A stretch of 64,000 nt of DNA from Methylomicrobium lacus LW14 (GTDB taxonomy: Bacteria > Pseudomonadota > Gammaproteobacteria > Methylococcales > Methylomonadaceae), in contig NZ_AZUN01000001.1 in NCBI RefSeq assembly GCF_000527095.1, forward strand, positions 1,116,001-1,180,000, in the 5' to 3' direction. Made by a program: the position numbers and the translations under genes. The notes under the pieces are model-generated. The model did not search any database, was not told the DNA's origin, and worked only from the letters and a program-made list of their open reading frames with translations. Positions 58,703 through 64,000 of the stretch are shown here, piece after piece. The number at the start of each line of letters is the position of its first letter. The first letter of the stretch is position 1.

Positions 58703-58761
58703 AAGGCTAAAGGCGAAAGGCAAAAAGCGAAAGGATGAGTTTATCCCCTGCCTTTAGCCTT
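58703..58761. repeat. Intercistronic inverted repeat in carAB
   Basis: AAGGCTAAAGGC (58703-58714) and GCCTTTAGCCTT (58750-58761) are exact reverse complements, 12 bp each, enclosing 35 purine-rich bases, in the 80-bp gap between carA and carB. It would fold in the mRNA just ahead of the carB ribosome site. Confidence 0.7.
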
Positions 58762-58772
58762 CCGCCTGCAAT

Positions 58773-59894
58773 TTATTTATTCATTAATTCGATGAAAGCG
58801 TCGAACAACGACTCGACATCGTGCGGACCCGGACTCGCTTCGGGATGGCCCTGGAAGCTGAACGCGGGGCAATCGGTGCGCGCGAGGCCTTGGAGGCTGC
58901 CATCGAACAGCGAATAGAAGGTCGGAACCACATGCGCAGGCAGACTGTCCTTATTGACCGCGAAACCGTGGTTCTGGCTGCTGATCATCACCCGTCCGGT
59001 CGCGGTTTCCTGCACCGGATGATTGGCGCCGTGGTGGCCGAATTTCATCTTCTCGGTTTTCGCGCCACTGGCCAGGGCCAACAACTGATGCCCGAGGCAA
59101 ATGCCGAATACCGGCGTTTGGGTCGCGAGAATTTTTTGGATCGCTTCGATTGCGTAGGTGCAAGGCTCCGGATCGCCGGGGCCGTTCGACAGGAACACGC
59201 CGTCCGGGTTCATCGCCAGCACGGTTTCGGCAGGCGTCTCGGCCGGCACGACCGTGACCCGGCAGCCGCGATTGGCGAGCAGGCGCAAAATGTTGCGTTT
59301 GATGCCGAAGTCATAGGCGACCACATGCTTGGTCAGATTTTCGGCCTGGGTGTGCCCCTCGCCGAGTTGCCAGGTATTTTCGGTCCATTCGTAAGTCTCG
59401 GTTGCCGACACGACCTTCGCCAAATCCATGCCTTTCAAGCCCGGAAAGCCGTCGATCGCGGCTTTCGCGGTTTCGACATCGACCGTTTCGCCGGCGATGA
59501 TCGCGCCGCGCTGCGCGCCCTTGTCACGAAGCAGTCGGGTCAGTTTGCGAGTGTCGATATCCGCAATCGCGACGACCTGATTGGCCTTAAGATATTGCTG
59601 CAAGGTCTGCTCGGAACGGAAGTTGCTGGCCAGCACCGGCAAATCCCGAATCACCAGACCACTCGCGAACACACGCGCAGACTCGTTGTCTTCGCTGTTA
59701 CAGCCGGTATTGCCGATATGCGGATAGGTCAACGTCACGATTTGTTTGGCATAGGACGGGTCGCTCAGGATTTCCTGATAACCGGTCATCGCGGTATTGA
59801 ATACGACTTCGCCTACCGAACAGCCGTCGACGCCGATCGACACGCCATGAAATACTGTTCCATCCTCCAAAACCAATAAAGCGGGTCTAGTCAA
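58773..59894 (-). CDS. carA: Carbamoyl phosphate synthase small subunit
   Basis: 373 residues from the TTG at 59894, chosen because TTTAGAGG lies 7 bases before it and the family starts at this point ([16 protein letters not shown]). In-frame GTG codons upstream are less likely. It hydrolyses glutamine and channels ammonia to CarB. The N-terminal part ([21 protein letters not shown]) is followed by the class I amidotransferase with its Cys in [13 protein letters not shown] (about residue 263) and the late His-Glu in [13 protein letters not shown]. Confidence 0.95.
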   Translation of the reverse strand: MTRPALLVLEDGTVFHGVSIGVDGCSVGEVVFNTAMTGYQEILSDPSYAKQIVTLTYPHIGNTGCNSEDNESARVFASGLVIRDLPVLASNFRSEQTLQQYLKANQVVAIADIDTRKLTRLLRDKGAQRGAIIAGETVDVETAKAAIDGFPGLKGMDLAKVVSATETYEWTENTWQLGEGHTQAENLTKHVVAYDFGIKRNILRLLANRGCRVTVVPAETPAETVLAMNPDGVFLSNGPGDPEPCTYAIEAIQKILATQTPVFGICLGHQLLALASGAKTEKMKFGHHGANHPVQETATGRVMISSQNHGFAVNKDSLPAHVVPTFYSLFDGSLQGLARTDCPAFSFQGHPEASPGPHDVESLFDAFIELMNK

Positions 59895-59917
59895 ACACGT
59901 CACCTCTAAATGCACAA

Positions 59918-59949
59918 AACGGGATGAATCCGTACGAACGCATCCCGTT
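59918..59949 (-). promoter_or_regulatory. Hairpin with T tract in the carA leader
   Basis: On the minus strand AACGGGATG pairs with CATCCCGTT (9 bp, 14-base loop), followed by TTT, and ends about 25 bases before the carA start. TATAAC lies just upstream. It may be a short attenuator or the 5' end structure of the mRNA. Confidence 0.5.
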
Positions 59950-60436
59950 ATAAAATTGAAATCGTGCCATTTTACTAAAAATATCAGGGATTGGTCATTA
60001 ACAATTTTTTCTCCATAGGCAGTTTAAATTGCCTTTTAGCGGCAGTAACGCGATTACAATGCGCCCACCAACAACAACTAAATTATTGATTTTTATCGCT
60101 TTATGTGCGATTAGCCAACAAAATTCATACCGCCTGTGGACTCATTGTTCGTTACGCATTCGCGCTCTTTAATCGTTTGCGCTTGATGTGATCAGCATCA
60201 TTTCGCTCGAATGGAATGCCTTGAATCCACCCAGCCAGCGAAGGAATTGAGTCGTCAAAACCCAACAACGCGCCGAAAGCAATTGAGGCGCGTCCGAAAC
60301 GCGAGGCAAATTTTCCTCCCCCATTCTCACTCCTGCAACCCAGCAAATCGACTGAAGGTTGACAACGCACCTCCAGCTTGGGTCAAGCGGGAGGCGCGTG
60401 ATGCCTTGGATCTTACCGAATCACTCCCGATTCATT
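59950..60436. other. Intergenic region between carA and the protease gene
   Basis: No gene is supported. The open frame at 60211-60555 overlaps the protease 3' end in the other strand and has no ribosome site. The carA promoter must be in the first part. Confidence 0.45.
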
Positions 60437-63322
60437 CTATCTGGGCGTCGTTGCCGATGCAATATTCGAAAATGCCGATGGACCGCTGGCGTTTTCTGCC
60501 CGTACCCGGTACTTGTAACGAGTATTTCGAACCGCATTGGTGTCCTGATAATTAATATTCCCGGTAGAGCTGGCGTCGATTCTGGGCAAAATAATCAGGA
60601 GTGAAAGCGACGAAAAATTGCATTTACTCCCTGTGCATCGTTCGATCCTGAACTGTGTTTCGTTATTGGAGTTATCCGTCCAAGCAAGATTCACTTGGGT
60701 TTGGGAGACCGCAGCAGCAGAGAGATTACTTGGGGCTGCAGGCGAGCTCACTACCGCTGGCTGATAATTTACCGTGTTGTCAGTACTGGTCGCAGCCGCA
60801 TTACCGTTTCCTGCGCCATCCTGAGCCACGCCGGACGCGATCGAAGCGATCACGGTGCCGGTTCGCGTCATTCCACTCGCCGCTACGTTATAAGTCGTAC
60901 CACTTCCTGTCACCGTCGCCGTCGCCGCTCCTGCCGTTCCGCCAAGCACCACGTCGGCCGTAGCAAAGCCGCTGACCGGCTCGCTGAATACGACGGCGAA
61001 ATTGATTGGCGAACTGCTGGTTGGGTCGCTTTGACCGGCCGCTTGATTGATCGTCACGGTCGGACTCGTGGTATCGTAGCTGATTACGTTGTCGGTGCTT
61101 GTCGATGCCGTATTGGCATTTCCACCACTGTCATGAGCCGCGCCAGCGTTGATCGAGGCGGTTACCGCGCCGCTCTGAGTCATTCCGCTCACCGCTACGT
61201 TGTAGGTAGTACCACTTCCTGTCACCGTCGCCGTCGTCGCACCGGCCGTGCCGGCGAGCGTCACATCGCCAGTAGCAAAGTCGCTGACGGGTTGACTGAA
61301 GACCACGGTAAAGTTGACCGAAGCGCTATTGCTTGGGTCGCTTTGACCGGCGGCTTGGTTGATCGTCACAGAAAGCTGAGGAGGAGCCGATGCGGCATTT
61401 TGTAATTCCACGAAGAAATCTGCTGGTTGAGAACCGTCATAATTTCCGTAGGCGTCGGTAGCTCGAAAAACTCTCAGCGTATAGGTGCCGACACCAAAAC
61501 CTCCAGACGGGGGCTTTATGACATGCATTTCCTGCCGCCCCTCGGTCCCGTATAAATTCCCGGAGTAACTGCCAGTGCCGCAAGTTGGATCGGCTGAATA
61601 AGGAACAGGGCAAGCGCTCGTGTCGATGATAGTGCCGCCGGAACTAATCAGTTGCATATCAAGCTCAGGCCCCACGCTTGTTGATACGCAATCTTCGCCA
61701 AAAAAAGGCAGATTCTGCCAATCACAGGTCCAATCCCCTCCGATAATCATCGTGGCAGCAATCGGTAGATTCGGACTACTGAGTTCGAAAGGAAACAGCC
61801 ATTCCTCATCACCATTCAGCGTATTATCGATATCAGGATCTAAATGACCCGTCAAATAGGTATGAGCGGAAAATCCCCATGATCCAGGTGAAAGACCTAG
61901 AACTTGCCGTATGGCACTATAGGCATCCATCTGGCCAGCACCCCAGTCATTATTTTTAGTCGGGGAGCCCCAGTGCCGGGCTGTTGTTTCAAGGATCGAT
62001 TTTATTTCAGAGGGCGTCAGCGATGGATCGGCTTCCAGCATCAAGGCAACCACACCGGTCACAATGGGGGCCGAAAAGGAGGTACCGAACCGCCCGCTAT
62101 ACCCGTTTACGGTCCCACTATTCGCTGTAGTCACATTAGCGCCAGGGGCAACCAAGTCGGGTTTAATTATCCCATTCCATGTGGGCCCACGGCTTGAAAA
62201 TGCCGCCAGCGCATCGCCGGCCTCTGTTTTATTGTAAGTGGCTCCAACTGCAATGGCTTTTAACGCTTCGCCCGGCGAGAAAACTTGATATTGCGCCGGC
62301 CCCGAATTTCCTGCCGCCGCAACGACAACTTTTGCAGCCCTGGAAGGATAAGCGCAGGTTACTCCTCCAACAGACCAAGCCGGCTCCGCGACGCAATTAA
62401 CCGCAAAAGTTAACGCGTTGGTTGAGGCAGTATTGGCATCTACTTCACCCAGACTCAAATTTAAAACTTTTACGGTAGGCAAACCGGCACACCATTCAAC
62501 GCCTTTGATGACATCGCTATCAGAACCGGATCCACTCGAGTTTAAAACTTTGGCCGCAGCAACACCGGCATTACGGGCAACGCCGGCATAAGTTGCATTC
62601 GGATTACCATCGCCGGCCGCAGCCGATACCACGGCGGTTCCGTGACCTTGATCATCATAAGCCGCAGGTTCCCCGGCAGTTATCGCACTTCCGTCTGCTG
62701 CGACATTGCATCCTCCCGTGGTGGCATCACAAAATGCGAATACATGCTCGTTGGTTTGCTGATGCGCTGTGTCGACACCTGTATCTATGGCGCAAATACC
62801 AATACCGGCCCCGCTTAACGCAGGGCTCGCCAAACTGCTCGCCGCATTGATACCAAAATCGGATCTTACATCAGCTATGTAGGCTTTAACCGCAGCATCC
62901 TCTTGTATTTCAAAAACACGCGGAGCCGTTGAAAGCGCCCTAATTTGCGCTGTGGTCATTTTGGCGGCAAATCCGTGAAATAGCGAAAACTCGTGCTTCA
63001 CCTGAAATGGGCCTACCAGTTTCTGGAAAGTCGTGGCCTTTTCAGGACCCTTTAACATGACAATCACATTGAGCATTTGGTCCGCTGGATATTTCGCCAT
63101 TTTTTCCTGCAGCTGTTTGCTTATCCGCTCGTATTTTTTATCGACAACTGGGGAGGCGTTTGTGGGAGGGCGTGGCGTTGCCTCAGGCAACTCAGGACTC
63201 AAAGTTGCCGAACTTAGGATTTCGTCAAAAACAACTTCCCTAAATGAAAGTGAATTAGCGGATAATAACACGCCATCGACAACGCAAATCCCAACAGGAC
63301 ATGATTGGTTACGAGCCTGCAA
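60437..63322 (-). CDS. Subtilisin-like serine protease with Ig-like and fibronectin III domains, 5' end probably lost
   Basis: Up to 961 residues. An S8 propeptide region (LNVIVMLKGPEKATTFQKL near residue 85) is followed by the catalytic domain with Asp in ICAIDTGVD, His in DQGHGTAVVSAAAG and Ser in FGTSFSAPIVTG. After a proprotein-convertase-like beta region come two tandem bacterial Ig-like domains (each starting VTINQAAGQSDP) and a C-terminal fibronectin III domain (APSNLSAAAVSQTQVNLAWTDNS). No signal peptide is visible, and the first open codons lie within the ISAzo13-type element, so the true start has probably been removed. Likely secreted or surface bound originally; maybe not expressed now. 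Confidence 0.82.
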   Translation of the reverse strand: MQARNQSCPVGICVVDGVLLSANSLSFREVVFDEILSSATLSPELPEATPRPPTNASPVVDKKYERISKQLQEKMAKYPADQMLNVIVMLKGPEKATTFQKLVGPFQVKHEFSLFHGFAAKMTTAQIRALSTAPRVFEIQEDAAVKAYIADVRSDFGINAASSLASPALSGAGIGICAIDTGVDTAHQQTNEHVFAFCDATTGGCNVAADGSAITAGEPAAYDDQGHGTAVVSAAAGDGNPNATYAGVARNAGVAAAKVLNSSGSGSDSDVIKGVEWCAGLPTVKVLNLSLGEVDANTASTNALTFAVNCVAEPAWSVGGVTCAYPSRAAKVVVAAAGNSGPAQYQVFSPGEALKAIAVGATYNKTEAGDALAAFSSRGPTWNGIIKPDLVAPGANVTTANSGTVNGYSGRFGTSFSAPIVTGVVALMLEADPSLTPSEIKSILETTARHWGSPTKNNDWGAGQMDAYSAIRQVLGLSPGSWGFSAHTYLTGHLDPDIDNTLNGDEEWLFPFELSSPNLPIAATMIIGGDWTCDWQNLPFFGEDCVSTSVGPELDMQLISSGGTIIDTSACPVPYSADPTCGTGSYSGNLYGTEGRQEMHVIKPPSGGFGVGTYTLRVFRATDAYGNYDGSQPADFFVELQNAASAPPQLSVTINQAAGQSDPSNSASVNFTVVFSQPVSDFATGDVTLAGTAGATTATVTGSGTTYNVAVSGMTQSGAVTASINAGAAHDSGGNANTASTSTDNVISYDTTSPTVTINQAAGQSDPTSSSPINFAVVFSEPVSGFATADVVLGGTAGAATATVTGSGTTYNVAASGMTRTGTVIASIASGVAQDGAGNGNAAATSTDNTVNYQPAVVSSPAAPSNLSAAAVSQTQVNLAWTDNSNNETQFRIERCTGSKCNFSSLSLLIILPRIDASSTGNINYQDTNAVRNTRYKYRVRAENASGPSAFSNIASATTPR
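60770..61380 (-). repeat. Tandem repeat coding for two Ig-like domains
   Basis: Two units of about 300 bases, starting at about 61380 and 61065 on the minus strand, encode near-identical domains (VTINQAAGQSDP..., TVTGSGTTYNVA.SGMT, TSTDN). They arose by internal duplication. Confidence 0.75.
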
Positions 63323-64000
63323 TAGAAGTCAAAATGCAACGCCTTTTTGCGAGCCTATCCGAGAAAGATAGGCGCCGCTATGCCGGCATAGAAGCCGCCA
63401 AGCTGGGGCATGGCGGCATTGATTATATCGCCCGACTATTTGCCCTGGACCCCAAGACCATCCGCCGGGGCCAGTTGGAACTCGACGCGACCGATGACCC
63501 GGCAGCGGATCGGGTCCGAAAAAAAAGGTGGGGGCCGGAAAACGGCGCTTGAGCAATCGGCGCAGTTGGAGACTCACTTTCTCGACCTGTTGGCGGACTT
63601 CACCGCCGGCGACCCGATGCGCGAAGGCGTCTTGTGGACGAATCTGTCGTGTGGCGAAATCAGTCGGCGCTTGGGCGCGAAAGCGACGCCGGTCAGCCCG
63701 AACACGGTGCGCAAACTGTTGAAAAAACACAAATTAGGTCGGCGTAAAGCGCGCAAGAAAAAGGCGTTGGGGGCTCACCCTGACCGCAATGCCCAGTTCG
63801 AAAACATCGCCCGGCTCAAAGACGCGTATCTGAGCGCAGGCGATCCGGTGCTCAGCATCGATACCAAAAAGAAAGAACTGCTGGGCGATTTCGCCCGCGA
63901 CGGTTACACCTACACGCAGGTGCCGGTCGACACCCTGGACCATGATTTTCCTAGCGTCGGCAACGGAAAATTGATCCCGCATGGGCTCTATGATTTAGCG
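63301..64000 (+). mobile_element. ISAzo13-type transposase gene, frame change at an A8 tract, continues beyond the window
   Basis: The first frame (63301-63552) encodes the N-terminal part: MQRLFASLSEKDRRRYAGIE, AAKLGHGGIDYIARLFALD, PKTIRRGQLEL. At GAAAAAAAAGG (63518-63528) the match moves to another frame, which runs open from GAAAAAAAAGGT to the window end: GGGRKTALEQ, VSPNTVRKLLKKHKLGRRKA, AHPDRNAQFENI, LSIDTKKKELLGDFARDG, DHDFPSVGNGKLIPHGLYDL. This is the ISAzo13-family DDE transposase. One A fewer would restore a single frame, so this is either a dead copy or one expressed by slippage. Confidence 0.8.

Noticed and set aside
60695..61405. 236-residue plus-strand ORF
   Set aside because: Antisense to the duplicated Ig-like domains; its own internal repeat is just their complement.

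Overview
The window looks like a chromosomal segment of a gammaproteobacterium, most likely a methanotroph of the Methylococcales. Three things suggest this. Standard gammaproteobacterial housekeeping blocks are present: dapA-bamC, tpiA-secG-tRNA-Leu, ftsH-rlmE next to yhbY, and carA-carB-greA. There is a bacterial sterol C-4 demethylation and sterol transport gene set (sdmB-sdmA-bstA-bstB-bstC), otherwise known mainly from aerobic methanotrophs such as Methylococcus. There are also envelope genes (cti, H+-pyrophosphatase, DUF2092 and DUF4410 lipoproteins) of the kind seen in such bacteria. The assignment is inference from gene content; no 16S gene or methane oxidation gene is in the window.

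Layout. 1-2.9 kb: the end of an IS66 element that cuts into an unknown gene, one secreted protein, and a patch of palindromic repeats with a group II intron remnant. 2.9-12.7 kb: core genes msrPQ, purL, bamC, dapA and deaD. 12.7-17.3 kb: a visibly AT-rich accessory segment with a CPBP (Rce1-like) protease, an isoprenylcysteine-methyltransferase-like protein and a CmoA-like protein, bounded by a 23-bp-arm palindrome on the left and two broken insertion sequences on the right. 17.4-25.3 kb: an exported protein of unknown function converging on the five-gene sterol operon. 25.4-31.2 kb: a run of minus-strand exported proteins and lipoproteins plus a lone response regulator. 31.4-35.9 kb: cti-hppA. 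36.0-43.7 kb: three unknown envelope genes, an OmpA-like protein, an AI-2E family transporter and a truncated lipoprotein. 43.7-48.9 kb: a RoxA-like dihaem cytochrome, transposase and intron debris, an SRAP-domain protein with two altered active-site residues, and a MerR-type regulator with a clear operator. 48.9-59.9 kb: core genes tRNA-Leu, secG, tpiA, glmM, ftsH, rlmE, yhbY, greA, carB and carA. 60.4-64 kb: a multidomain subtilisin-like protease whose 5' end abuts an ISAzo13-type transposase that runs off the window.

How the genes work together. The sterol operon links chemistry to traffic. The Rieske oxygenase (SdmA) and the reductase (SdmB) remove a C-4 methyl group from sterols; BstA (inner membrane), BstB (periplasm) and BstC (lipoprotein) form a predicted route to the outer membrane. 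Cti acts on membrane fatty acids, and the proton-pumping pyrophosphatase is its immediate operon partner, so membrane composition and energisation recur as a theme. No CRISPR array, phage module or recognisable biosynthetic cluster other than the sterol genes was seen. The best candidates for undescribed biology are the exported protein beside the sterol operon, the Rce1-like/ICMT-like/CmoA-like trio, the MerR-controlled small membrane protein, and the SRAP variant.
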